Source of the DNA: Micromonospora sp. C95
Lineage (GTDB): Bacteria; Actinomycetota; Actinomycetes; Mycobacteriales; Micromonosporaceae
Assembly: GCF_018070465.1 (NCBI RefSeq)
Contig: NZ_JAGPXT010000012.1
Coordinates: forward strand, 62,001 to 126,000
Direction: 5' to 3'
DNA length: 64,000 nt
The position numbers and the translations under genes were made by a program. This document shows positions 26,822 to 34,555 of this stretch, piece by piece. The notes under the pieces were generated by a model. It was not told where the DNA came from, did not search any database, and saw nothing but the letters and a program-made list of their open reading frames with translations. Positions within the stretch are counted from its first letter, which is position 1. Each line of letters opens with the position of its first letter.

Positions 26822-28081
26822 ATGCCGATTGAGTCGTCCCGCGACGCCGTCATCGTCGCCACCGCCCGCTCCCCCATCGGCCGGGCCCACAAGGGGTCCC
26901 TACGGGATCTCCGCCCGGACGATCTGGCCGCCGGCATCGTGCAGGCGGCCCTGGACAAGGTCCCGCAGCTCGACCCGCGACAGATAGACGACCTCTACCT
27001 CGGGTGCGGCCTGCCCGGCGGGGAACAGGGTTTCAACATGGCTCGCGTGGTGGCCGTGCTGATGGGTCTCGACGGCCTGCCCGGGGCGACCCTCACCCGC
27101 TACTGCGCCTCCTCGTTGCAGACGACGCGGATGGCCATGCACGCGATCCGGGCCGGTGAGGGCGACGTCTTCGTCTCCGCCGGGGTCGAGCTGGTCTCCC
27201 GGTACGCGCGCGGCAGCTCCGACGGCCTGCCGCCAGAGGCTCAGGCCCTGCTCGGCGGATGGGAGAACCCTCGCTTCGCGTCGGCCCGCGAGCGGTCGCA
27301 GGCCCGTGCCGAGGCCGGCGCGCCGGTCTGGACCGACCCGCGCGAGGAGGACTCCCTGCCCGATGTGTACCTGGCCATGGGACAGACCGCCGAGAATCTC
27401 GCCCAGGTGTACGACGTGAGCCGTGCGGACATGGATGCCTTTGGCGTACGCAGCCAGAACCTGGCCGAGAAGGCGATCGCGGACGGCTTCTGGGCCCGGG
27501 AGATCACCCCGGTCACCACGCCCGACGGCACGGTGGTCAGCACCGACGACGGCCCCCGGGCCGGGGTCACCCTGGAGGCGGTCGCCGAACTGAAGCCGGT
27601 CTTCCGTCCGGACGGCCGGATCACCGCCGGCAACTGCTGCCCACTCAACGACGGGGCCGCCGCGGTGATCGTGATGAGCGCCCAGCGGGCCGAGGAACTG
27701 GGCGTGACTCCGCTGGCGCGGATCGTCTCCACCGGTGTCACCGCGTTGTCACCGGAGATCATGGGCCTCGGTCCGGTGGAGGCGAGTCGGCAGGCACTCG
27801 GACGTGCCGGGATGACCATCGACGACGTGGACCTGGTCGAGATCAACGAGGCGTTCGCCGCCCAGGTCATTCCGTCGTACCGCCAGCTCGGCATCCCGGA
27901 GGAGAAGCTCAACGTGATGGGCGGCGCGATCGCCGTCGGTCACCCGTTCGGGATGACCGGTGCCCGGATCACCGGCACCCTGCTCAACGCCCTGCAGTGG
28001 CACGACAAGACCATCGGCCTTGAGACCATGTGCGTCGGTGGCGGCCAGGGCATGGCGATGGTCATCGAGCGCCTGAGCTGA
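26822..28081 (+). CDS. fadA: Acetyl-CoA C-acyltransferase (thiolase)
   Basis: A 419-residue thiolase. Active-site residues: nucleophile C95 (RYCASSLQT), the NEAFA motif, histidine in GHPFGMTGAR, and the second cysteine in MCVGGGQG near the C-terminus. It cleaves 3-oxoacyl-CoA in beta-oxidation, or condenses acetyl-CoA in the reverse direction. The length and wording match FadA3-type degradative thiolases (Rv1074c in the same mycobacterial block). No partner beta-oxidation gene is adjacent. The symbol is by family only. Confidence 0.87.
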   Translation: MPIESSRDAVIVATARSPIGRAHKGSLRDLRPDDLAAGIVQAALDKVPQLDPRQIDDLYLGCGLPGGEQGFNMARVVAVLMGLDGLPGATLTRYCASSLQTTRMAMHAIRAGEGDVFVSAGVELVSRYARGSSDGLPPEAQALLGGWENPRFASARERSQARAEAGAPVWTDPREEDSLPDVYLAMGQTAENLAQVYDVSRADMDAFGVRSQNLAEKAIADGFWAREITPVTTPDGTVVSTDDGPRAGVTLEAVAELKPVFRPDGRITAGNCCPLNDGAAAVIVMSAQRAEELGVTPLARIVSTGVTALSPEIMGLGPVEASRQALGRAGMTIDDVDLVEINEAFAAQVIPSYRQLGIPEEKLNVMGGAIAVGHPFGMTGARITGTLLNALQWHDKTIGLETMCVGGGQGMAMVIERLS

Positions 28082-28126
28082 CGCCTCGCCTGGCCACCGG
28101 CCGGCGTTTGGCCAGCGGTCGCAGTC

Positions 28127-28224
28127 ACGGTCGACGGTTCACGGTCGGCGGTTCACGGTCGACGGTTCACGGTCGGCGGTTCGCGGTCGACGGTTCGCGG
28201 TCGGCGGTTCGCGGTCGGCGGTTC
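28127..28224. repeat. 14-bp tandem repeat, seven units
   Basis: Seven head-to-tail copies of RCGGTCGRCGGTTC with no spacers. Variation is limited to two purine positions and follows an alternating pattern in the first six units. The last unit runs straight into the palindrome at 28223. It looks like a minisatellite and could vary in copy number between strains. Confidence 0.9.
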
Positions 28225-28286
28225 GCGACATGCGGCATCTTGGGCCATCAGGCCGGCGGGAGACCCCCGTTTGCCGCATGTCGCGA
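28223..28286. repeat. Intergenic inverted repeat, CATGCGG type (copy e)
   Basis: Perfect 15-bp arms (28223-28237 and 28272-28286) around 34 nt. The arm reads TCGCGACATGCGGCA. It is related in arm wording (CGACATG, GCGG) to the element at 53700-53750. It lies between convergent genes and may also serve as a terminator. Confidence 0.75.
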
Positions 28287-28331
28287 CTGCATGTGGGGCC
28301 GTTGGGCCGGCCGACGTCTCCACGGCCCGGT

Positions 28332-28392
28332 CGGCCCGGGATGGTCGGCTCGGCCCGGGATGGTCGGCCCGGTCGGCTCGGCCCGGGATGGT
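28332..28392. repeat. Short tandem array of a CGGCCCGGGATGGT motif
   Basis: The 14-bp motif occurs at 28332, 28351 and 28379, the first two in a 19-bp unit. A variant (28365-28378) lies between the second and third. A degenerate array directly after the palindrome. Confidence 0.75.
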
Positions 28393-28411
28393 CGGGCCGG
28401 TCAAGCCGGGT

Positions 28412-28705
28412 CTAGAGCGCGGTCCGGGTCGCGGTCACCTCGGTGGCGGCCCGGGTCAGGGCCTCCTGGCTCGGGTCCGCGGCAAGCAGGTCGGCGGCGA
28501 CCACCCGGAGCTGGTCGGGCAGGGCGAGGTCGTTATCGAGCCGGGGCACGTCTCGTCGTGGCTGTCCTTCCGCATCCGCGGCAAGGTTTGCGATTTCCTG
28601 GACCAGCCGGTGCACCAGATCCGCCCGGGACACGTTGCCGACCGATGCCGCGGCCGACCACCGGGGCTGCTGCCAGTGGCTGACCTGCCGCACCAACAAC
28701 TCCAC
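28412..28705 (-). CDS. Hypothetical protein, about 97 residues
   Basis: The C-terminal 75 residues look like real protein: helical, with VHRLVQEIANLAAD, PRRDVPRLDNDLALPDQLRVVAADLLAA and a final RAATEVTATRTAL. I recall short actinomycete proteins with the LPDQLRVV wording but no function. The start is uncertain. A GTG at 28705 is used; GTG codons at 28714 and further upstream (28762, 28771) are alternatives, the last of these behind TTGGAGGG. The frame is open to 29041 but crosses a palindrome, which argues against the longer form. Confidence 0.5.
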   Translation of the reverse strand: MELLVRQVSHWQQPRWSAAASVGNVSRADLVHRLVQEIANLAADAEGQPRRDVPRLDNDLALPDQLRVVAADLLAADPSQEALTRAATEVTATRTAL

Positions 28706-28788
28706 CCCCCGCACAACCTCCGCCTCTGGCTCACTCCCGCCAACACCCGCCACCCCCCGCACTCTACGCACCGACCCTCCAACCCACC

Positions 28789-28863
28789 GCCGATCGTGCA
28801 GTTGCGTTCGTCGATTCCTCCGCTTACGCCCGACCTGTCCAGTGCCACAACTGCATGATCGGC
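28789..28863. repeat. Intergenic inverted repeat, GATCATG type (copy d)
   Basis: Arms 28789-28804 and 28848-28863 pair at 15 of 16 positions (core GATCRTGCAGTTG) around a 43-nt centre. It lies upstream of the small hypothetical gene and downstream of the BI-1 gene on the same strand. Confidence 0.7.
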
Positions 28864-28899
28864 GCAGAGGGAGAGCGGGGACTGGGGTGGGGAGACGAC

Positions 28900-28928
28900 G
28901 GCGCCCGCCCCGGGTTGGGGCGGGCGCC
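28900..28928 (-). terminator. Terminator of the BI-1 family gene
   Basis: Perfect 12-bp GC stem (28900-28911 with 28917-28928) and a 5-nt loop, 22 bp after the stop codon of the BI-1 family gene on the minus strand. No U tract, as is usual in this genome. Confidence 0.7.
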
Positions 28929-28950
28929 GGTCGGTCGTTGGGCGGCGAGG

Positions 28951-29784
28951 TCAGTCGTCGCCCTGGAAGTAGCTGAGCAGGCGCAGCATCTCGATGTAGA
29001 GCCAGATCAGGCTGACCAGGATGCCGAACGCGGCCACCCACGAGTAGCGCTGCGGCAGGCCCATCCGGACACCGTCCTCGACCTCCTTGAAGCTGAGCAC
29101 GAAGCTCAGCGAGGCGACCACGATGCAGACGATGCTGAACCCGATGGCCAGCGGACTGCCGTCACGCAGACCGGTGTTGACGCCGAAGAGCGCCAGCACC
29201 AGGTTGATCATCATGACGGCGAACAGGCCCGCCATCACCGCGATCATGCCCTTGACGAACTTCGGCGTCGCCCGGATGACCCGCGCCTTGTAGAGCATGG
29301 CCATCACGAAGAAGACACCGAAGGTCGCGGTCACCGCCTGGAGCACGATGCCGTCGTACAGCGATTCGAAGAACTTGCTCACCGCACCGACGAGGACACC
29401 CTCGACGACGGCGTACGCGACGACGAGCGCCGGGTTCGCCATCCGGGAGAACGAAATGATCAGGCCGAGCACCAGGCCGACGATGGCCGCACCGATCCAG
29501 GCGACACCGAGCAGCGCGTCCGGCACCAGCGCCCACGCGGCCGCGGCAGCCACGCCGACGATGGCCAGGAGGGTGACCGTCTTGACCACCACGTCGTCGA
29601 TCGACATGGGGGTGACCGCCGGTGGGGCCGACGGAAAGCCGGGCGCGCCGGGGTAGCCGGCCTGCGGCGGAACCTGCTGGGGGTAGCCGGGCTGTCCGTA
29701 CGGCCCGGACGGGGCGTACCCGGCGGCCCGCTCCCGCTCGGCCGCCTGACCAAGCCGGGCGAGCACCGGGTTCGAAGTCTTCAC
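28951..29784 (-). CDS. Bax inhibitor-1/YccA family membrane protein
   Basis: A 277-residue protein. The first 60 residues are rich in Gly, Pro, Tyr and Gln (GYPQQVPPQAGYPG) and probably disordered. Seven transmembrane helices follow (about 68-270), ending in a short acidic FQGDD. The family includes pH-sensitive calcium leak channels; activity in this branch is not known. The GTG at 29784 follows GGGAGG at 7 nt. The actinobacterial branch with the N-terminal low-complexity tail is well populated. Confidence 0.85.
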   Translation of the reverse strand: MKTSNPVLARLGQAAERERAAGYAPSGPYGQPGYPQQVPPQAGYPGAPGFPSAPPAVTPMSIDDVVVKTVTLLAIVGVAAAAAWALVPDALLGVAWIGAAIVGLVLGLIISFSRMANPALVVAYAVVEGVLVGAVSKFFESLYDGIVLQAVTATFGVFFVMAMLYKARVIRATPKFVKGMIAVMAGLFAVMMINLVLALFGVNTGLRDGSPLAIGFSIVCIVVASLSFVLSFKEVEDGVRMGLPQRYSWVAAFGILVSLIWLYIEMLRLLSYFQGDD

Positions 29785-29940
29785 TGTCTGGCCTCCCTCA
29801 GGGGGTCTCGTTGCACGTCAACGTGCCATACAAGAGTAAACGTCCCGGCCAGTCCTTGGAGATCGCCAAGCTGAGGGAAAGCTGAGAGCTGAGCCCGGCC
29901 GGCAGCTGAGCAGTGGGCCAGCCCACCTCGTGCCGCACCC

Positions 29941-30228
29941 TCAGTGCTCCTCCCATCGGTCCTCGCTGCCTTCCTGGGAGTCTGTGATCCTGCTCAACAC
30001 GCCCTGCAGAACGAACGCACCGGCAAGCACGGCGGCGCCCAGTGCGGTCGATAGCGTCGCCACCACGCTCGTGACGAGAAAGGCCGGGCCGTAGCCCAGT
30101 GTGCCGACGCGGAACAGGTCACTGATCGAGACCATCGCGTCGTCCAGGAGCGTCCGGGCCAGGACCGCGACGACGAGCAGGGCGATTCCGGCTCTGAACA
30201 TGGCGCGGGGGGTGACTTTCTGCGGCAT
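29941..30228 (-). CDS. Small two-helix membrane protein
   Basis: A 95-residue protein starting MPQKVTPRAMFRAG, with two hydrophobic segments (about 11-26 and 46-75) joined by a DLFRVGTLGYG loop and an acidic C-terminus (SQEGSEDRWEEH). The ATG at 30228 has GGAGG upstream, so the longer frame through the tRNA gene is rejected. No family recognised. It lies directly downstream of tRNA-Leu on the same strand. Confidence 0.65.
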   Translation of the reverse strand: MPQKVTPRAMFRAGIALLVVAVLARTLLDDAMVSISDLFRVGTLGYGPAFLVTSVVATLSTALGAAVLAGAFVLQGVLSRITDSQEGSEDRWEEH

Positions 30229-30269
30229 ACGATCGCCCTCCTGGCGAAATCCATCGATCGCCCCGAAGG

Positions 30270-30353
30270 TGGTGCCCGGGGCGGGGGTCGAACCCGCACG
30301 CCTTGCGGCAGCCGCTTTTAAGGCGGCCGTGTCTGCCTTTCCACCACCCGGGC
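30270..30353 (-). tRNA. tRNA-Leu (UAA)
   Basis: On the minus strand the acceptor arm GCCCGGG pairs at both ends, the T arm reads GGTTCGACCCC, and CCA is encoded (30270-30272). The anticodon stem GCCGC/GCGGC encloses the loop CTTAAAA with anticodon TAA (30318-30320). The long variable arm (TGCCGCAAGGCG) is the class II form expected for leucine. UUA codons are very rare in such GC-rich genomes, and in Streptomyces this tRNA is the developmental regulator bldA; the same role here is only a possibility. Confidence 0.95.
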
Positions 30354-30454
30354 GGGTGACACCGGCGTGCCGGCACGTACGGTGCAGTGCCACGGTAGCG
30401 GGTTCGTCGGCACTGCGGCGTCCCCCGCCGAGCACCGCCGCTAGGGTCGAGGCC

Positions 30455-32293
30455 GTGAGCAGCCGCGCACCCATCGCCCCCAACGACGACGTGGCAACAC
30501 AGGCGGATCATCCGCTCGCCCGGGTACGCCGGCTGCGGCTCACCCGGTGGGCTCGGGCGGTCGCCCGGTATCGGACCGACCTGCTGGTAGGGCTGTTCTT
30601 CGCGGCGCTCGCCGGCACGCTCACCCACCGGCTCTGGGCCGACCCGACCGGACTGGTGCTCGCCCTCAACCCCGAGGACCAGGTGCTCTACGAGTGGTTC
30701 CTGGCCGTCGACGCGCGGGCGCTGCTTGGCGACTTCGGCCTGTCCACCGACCGGCTCAACGCGCCCGACGGGGTCAACCTGATGGCCAACACGTCGGTCA
30801 TCGCGCTCGGCGTGCTGTTCGCCCCGGTCACCCTGCTGTTCGGCGCTCCGGTCACCTTCGCCCTGCTCGTGACGCTCAACCTCGCCGGCACCGCGACCGC
30901 CTGGTACCTCCTGTTCAGCCGTACACTGCGCGCCCGCCAGGCCGCCGCCACGCTGGGCGGTGCGCTGTGCGGCTTCGCCCCGGGCATGGTGTCCCAGAGC
31001 AACAGCCATCTGCACATGACGGCGCAGTGGCTGCTACCGGTCATCGTCTGGCTGGTCGTGCGCCTGCTCCGGGCGGCCGACCCCGCCGCTGGGGCGGCTA
31101 CCGGCGGGCCCGACCGACGCCGGCTGACCACCTCCGCGCTCGGGCTGGCCGCCGCCGTCTCCGCCCAGGTGTTCATCGGCGAGGAGGTGCTGTTCCTCGC
31201 CGCGCTCACCCTGCTGGTGATGGCGGCGACGATGATCGTCGTGGATCGTGACCTGGCCCGTCGGGCGTTGCCCGCCTTCGCCGGTGCGATGGCCCTCGCC
31301 ACCGGTGCGGCCCTGCTGGTGCTCGCCCGGCCGTTGTGGTTCCAGTTCGCCGGCCCGCTCGGCGTCGCCGACGGCATGTTCAGCCCGCACTACTTCTCGG
31401 CCGACCTGCGCAGCTGGTGGGCGATCTCACCGCTGTCCCTGGTCGGGGACGAACGTTCCGCCCAGCTGAGCACCGGACCGGCCGAGTACAACACCTTCCT
31501 GGGCTGGCCGCTGCTGGTGGTCACCGTCGGCTGCGCTGTCTGGCTGGGGCGTCGTCCGCTGGTGCTGGCCTGCACCGCCGGCATTCTGGTGATGGGTGCG
31601 CTCTCGCTCGGCCCCGAGGTGGTCCTCGACGGCGAAGGCACCGGCCTGCCCGGGCCGTACGCGCTGCTCGGCGGCCTGCCGGTGGTCGACGGCGCGCTGC
31701 CGATGCGGTTCGCCCTGGCCGTACCGCCGCTGATCGCGACGCTGCTGGTGCTGGCGGTCGACCGGGCGCTACGCGGCACGGGCCGGACCCGCCGGCTGAC
31801 GCTTGTCGCGGTCGCCGCGGCGGTGGTACCGCTGATCCCGGCGGCGCTGCCCACCGCGCACCGACCGCCGGTGCCGGCGTTCGTCACCGCCGGCCACTGG
31901 CGCACCTGTGTCGAGCCGGGCGGGGTGCTGGTACCGGTGCCACTGGCCACCCCCAAGGAGCCGTGGCCGATGCGGTGGGCGACCGCCGCCAACGCCAACT
32001 TCAGCATGCCGCAGGGCTTCTTCATCGGCCCACACGGCCGGGGCGGCAGCGCCTCGATGGGCGTCGCCCCGCGACCCACCTCCACCCTGCTGGCCGAGGT
32101 GGCCCGCAGCGGCCTCCGCCCGGTCGTCGGCGACGAGCAGCGCCGCCGTGCCGCGGCGGACGTCGAACACTGGGGTGCCTCGTGCGTGGTGCTGGCCGCC
32201 GATACCGCGCACGCCGACAGCCTGCGGCTGACCTTGGAGGCGCTCTACGGCCCGTCGTCCCGACTCAGCGACGCCTGGTACTGGCGGGTCTGA
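30455..32293 (+). CDS. Large polytopic membrane protein, GT-C-like
   Basis: A 612-residue protein with about 10-11 transmembrane helices in the first 440 residues and a soluble C-terminal domain of about 150 residues. The layout (first luminal loop rich in Asp/Glu: NPEDQVLYEW..., then many helices, then a soluble domain) resembles GT-C glycosyltransferases or their relatives, but I see no decisive catalytic motif. The GTG at 30455 is chosen because the reading frame before it crosses the tRNA gene. It converges with ndh, and a 13-bp hairpin separates them. Confidence 0.65.
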   Translation: MSSRAPIAPNDDVATQADHPLARVRRLRLTRWARAVARYRTDLLVGLFFAALAGTLTHRLWADPTGLVLALNPEDQVLYEWFLAVDARALLGDFGLSTDRLNAPDGVNLMANTSVIALGVLFAPVTLLFGAPVTFALLVTLNLAGTATAWYLLFSRTLRARQAAATLGGALCGFAPGMVSQSNSHLHMTAQWLLPVIVWLVVRLLRAADPAAGAATGGPDRRRLTTSALGLAAAVSAQVFIGEEVLFLAALTLLVMAATMIVVDRDLARRALPAFAGAMALATGAALLVLARPLWFQFAGPLGVADGMFSPHYFSADLRSWWAISPLSLVGDERSAQLSTGPAEYNTFLGWPLLVVTVGCAVWLGRRPLVLACTAGILVMGALSLGPEVVLDGEGTGLPGPYALLGGLPVVDGALPMRFALAVPPLIATLLVLAVDRALRGTGRTRRLTLVAVAAAVVPLIPAALPTAHRPPVPAFVTAGHWRTCVEPGGVLVPVPLATPKEPWPMRWATAANANFSMPQGFFIGPHGRGGSASMGVAPRPTSTLLAEVARSGLRPVVGDEQRRRAAADVEHWGASCVVLAADTAHADSLRLTLEALYGPSSRLSDAWYWRV

Positions 32294-32294
32294 G

Positions 32295-32323
32295 CACGTG
32301 GGGCGCCGACGGCGCCCCACGTG
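32295..32323. terminator. Bidirectional terminator between the GT-C-like gene and ndh
   Basis: CACGTGGGGCGCC (32295-32307) pairs perfectly with 32311-32323 around a 3-nt loop, filling the 34-bp gap between two convergent stop codons. Confidence 0.8.
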
Positions 32324-32327
32324 GGAC

Positions 32328-33662
32328 TCACACCTTCGCCTGTGGCTGGGACGCCTCGGCGAACTCCTCACGCGGGTCGTGCAGCTGGCCGAGGGCCACC
32401 ACCTCACGCTTGAGCACGAACGCCAGCGTCCAGTCGACCACGACCCGGACCTTCCGGTTCAGCGACGGGATCCGGCTCATGTGGTACGTCCGGTGCATGA
32501 ACCACGCCGGCCAGCCGGTCATCTTGATGCCGTAGACCTGCGCCACTCCCTTGTGCAGGCCGAGGCTGGCCACGCTGCCGACGTGCTTGTGCTTGTAGGG
32601 CACCGGCGCCCGGCCCCTGATCACGGCGACGATGTTGTCGGCCATCCGCTGGGCCTGGCGTACCGCGTGCTGGGCGCTCGGCGAGCAGTAGTTGCCCGGC
32701 GGCTTGGTCAGGTCCGGTACGGCGGCACAGTCGCCGGCACTCCAGGCGCCCTCGACCACCCGGTCGCCGTCGACCACCTGCAACGTCGGCAGGCAGGTGA
32801 CCCGGCGCCGCTCCTCGCGGGGGAAGTCGGTCGCGTCAAGCATCGGCGACGGCTTCACCCCGGCGGTCCAGACGATGGTGTCCGCGCTGAAGCTGTCCCC
32901 GTCGGAGAGCTTGACCACCCCGTCGACGCAGGACTCCAGCCGGGTGTCGAGCCGGATGTCCATGTCCCGCTTCAGCAACTGCTGCACCGTGTAGGCGCCC
33001 ATGTCCCGGTCGACCTCCGGCAGCACCCGCTGGGTGGCCTCGACCAGTACCCACCGCATGTCCGACGTGTTCAGCTCCGGGTAGTACTTCAGCGCGTGGC
33101 GGGCCATGTCCTCCATCTCGGCCAGCGCCTCGATGCCGGCGTACCCGCCACCGACGAAGACGAAGGTCAGCGCCCGACGGCGCACCTCCGGGTCGGTCGT
33201 GGCGGCGGCCACGTCGAGCTGTTCGAGCACGTGGTTGCGCAGATAGATGGCCTCACCGATGGTCTTGAAGCCGATGCCGTGCTCGTGCAGGCCGGGAATC
33301 GGCAGGGTCCGGGAGACCGAGCCGGGGGCGACCACCACGTGGTCGTAGGTGATCTCCCGGGGCGGGCCGATGATCGGCTGCACCGTGGCGGTCCGGCTCG
33401 CGTGATCGATCCGGGTGACCGCACCGGCCACCACCTTGCACCGGCGCAACTCCCGACGCAGCGGCACCACGGAGTGCCGGGGCGAAATGTTCCCCGCCGA
33501 AGCCTCGGGCAGGAACGGCTGGTACGTCATGTGCGGCTGGGGGTCGACGACGACGACCTCAGCCTCACGGGAACTCAGCTTCTTCGACAGGCGCAGCGCC
33601 GCGTAGAGACCGACGTGCCCGGCGCCCACCACAAGGATCCGCTTCGGATTCACGCCTACCAT
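32328..33662 (-). CDS. ndh: Type II NADH dehydrogenase (NDH-2)
   Basis: Single-subunit, non-proton-pumping NADH:quinone oxidoreductase bound to the inner face of the membrane, 444 residues. The FAD-binding fold begins at VVGAGHVG (11-18), and the NADH-binding fold carries VGGGYAGIE (170-178). WSAGDCAAV is the second FAD motif. The C-terminal part, after about 390, has the hydrophobic and basic pattern used for membrane association (MHRTYHMSRIPS, VVVDWTLAFVLKR). ATG 33662 is the annotated start; a GTG at 33653 has a better-spaced ribosome site (GGAAAG) and may be the true one. Confidence 0.9.
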   Translation of the reverse strand: MVGVNPKRILVVGAGHVGLYAALRLSKKLSSREAEVVVVDPQPHMTYQPFLPEASAGNISPRHSVVPLRRELRRCKVVAGAVTRIDHASRTATVQPIIGPPREITYDHVVVAPGSVSRTLPIPGLHEHGIGFKTIGEAIYLRNHVLEQLDVAAATTDPEVRRRALTFVFVGGGYAGIEALAEMEDMARHALKYYPELNTSDMRWVLVEATQRVLPEVDRDMGAYTVQQLLKRDMDIRLDTRLESCVDGVVKLSDGDSFSADTIVWTAGVKPSPMLDATDFPREERRRVTCLPTLQVVDGDRVVEGAWSAGDCAAVPDLTKPPGNYCSPSAQHAVRQAQRMADNIVAVIRGRAPVPYKHKHVGSVASLGLHKGVAQVYGIKMTGWPAWFMHRTYHMSRIPSLNRKVRVVVDWTLAFVLKREVVALGQLHDPREEFAEASQPQAKV

Positions 33663-33808
33663 CTTTCCCCCACCGACAGCGGTAATCCCGCGTGCGGCCC
33701 TCTTCTGTGACCGAGCACAAGGTGGCTGTGACCCCGGTAACGGCGGCCACCGCGGTCACCCCCGACGCGGAGACACCCCCGGTCACTCCGACCCCGACGG
33801 TCCCTGGT

Positions 33809-34372
33809 TCACCTGCGTCGCAGCAGCCCGGCCAGCAACGCCGTCACCCCGACCGCCAGCAGCAGACCGGCCACCGTGACCGCCTGCCAGCCGCCGTCGG
33901 CGGCCCGCACACCGGCGAGTTCGAGCAGCAGCACGCCGAGCACCGACGTGGCGAGCAACACTCCGGCGGCCCGGGTGAGCCAACGCACTATCACGTCCGG
34001 ATCCACCACGGCGTCGTACGGCAGCACCGCCACCAGCGCGCAGAGCGTGTGGGTCAGGTAGAGCGCCACGGCCACCGCCATCAGCCGCCACAACGCGATC
34101 GGCCGGTTGTACCCGTCGGTGGCGAGCAACCACCCGCCGACCGTGACCAGCGCGGCGAAGGTCGGCCACAGCCGACGCGGCATCAGGGCCGGCAACGCCG
34201 CGACCGCCACCAGCGGGCCCATTGCCCTCCCGACCACGACCTCGGCGGGGTACGCCAGCAACAACCCCACGAGCGTGCTGAGGAAGATCCCCATCCGGAC
34301 CAGTACTGGTGTGAGGGAGATCCGCGCCGCGGCCTCACGCACCGCCCGGACCCGCCCGATGACCGACCCCAT
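33809..34372 (-). CDS. Membrane protein of unknown function
   Basis: About 187 residues with five or six hydrophobic helices and no recognised domain. The start is set at ATG 34372; a GTG immediately before it (34375) has AGAGG at 8 nt and is equally likely. The frame continues upstream through the 59-bp triplicate repeat, which is non-coding by my reading. It lies downstream of the DUF58/MoxR operon on the same strand, separated from it by that repeat. Confidence 0.7.
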   Translation of the reverse strand: MGSVIGRVRAVREAAARISLTPVLVRMGIFLSTLVGLLLAYPAEVVVGRAMGPLVAVAALPALMPRRLWPTFAALVTVGGWLLATDGYNRPIALWRLMAVAVALYLTHTLCALVAVLPYDAVVDPDVIVRWLTRAAGVLLATSVLGVLLLELAGVRAADGGWQAVTVAGLLLAVGVTALLAGLLRRR

Positions 34373-34381
34373 CACCGTGCT

Positions 34382-34555
34382 GACCTCTCGCTCGCGACTG
34401 CGGGACTCCGCTGCGCTGCATTCCTCGCGCTCACCGGGCTGACCTCTCGCTCGCGACTGCGGGACTCCGCTGCGCTGCATTCCTCGCGCTCACCGGGCTG
34501 ACCTCTCGCTCGCGACTGCGGGACTCCGCTGCGCTGCATTCCTCGCGCTCACCGG
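34382..34555. repeat. 59-bp tandem repeat, three copies
   Basis: Copies at 34382-34440, 34441-34499 and 34500-34555. The first two are identical over 59 bp, and the third is identical over its 56 bp. The third copy includes the end of the DUF58 gene (stop at 34549-34551). The repeat therefore probably spread outward from that gene end. Perfect identity points to a recent expansion. Confidence 0.95.

Larger units (their letters stand above)
28082..28411. other. Repeat-filled intergenic region
   Basis: A 330-bp gap between the convergent thiolase gene and a small hypothetical gene. It holds a seven-unit 14-bp tandem repeat, a palindrome (28223-28286) and a second tandem array (28332-28392), each listed separately. 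No gene is supported on either strand. Confidence 0.7.

Noticed and set aside
28127..28224. Regular repeats that could suggest a CRISPR array
   Set aside because: The 14-bp units are contiguous without spacers and no cas gene is present.
33706..33719. TGTG-N6-CACA upstream of ndh as a Rex operator
   Set aside because: The known Rex site has eight bases between the half-sites; here there are six, and the flanking bases do not match.
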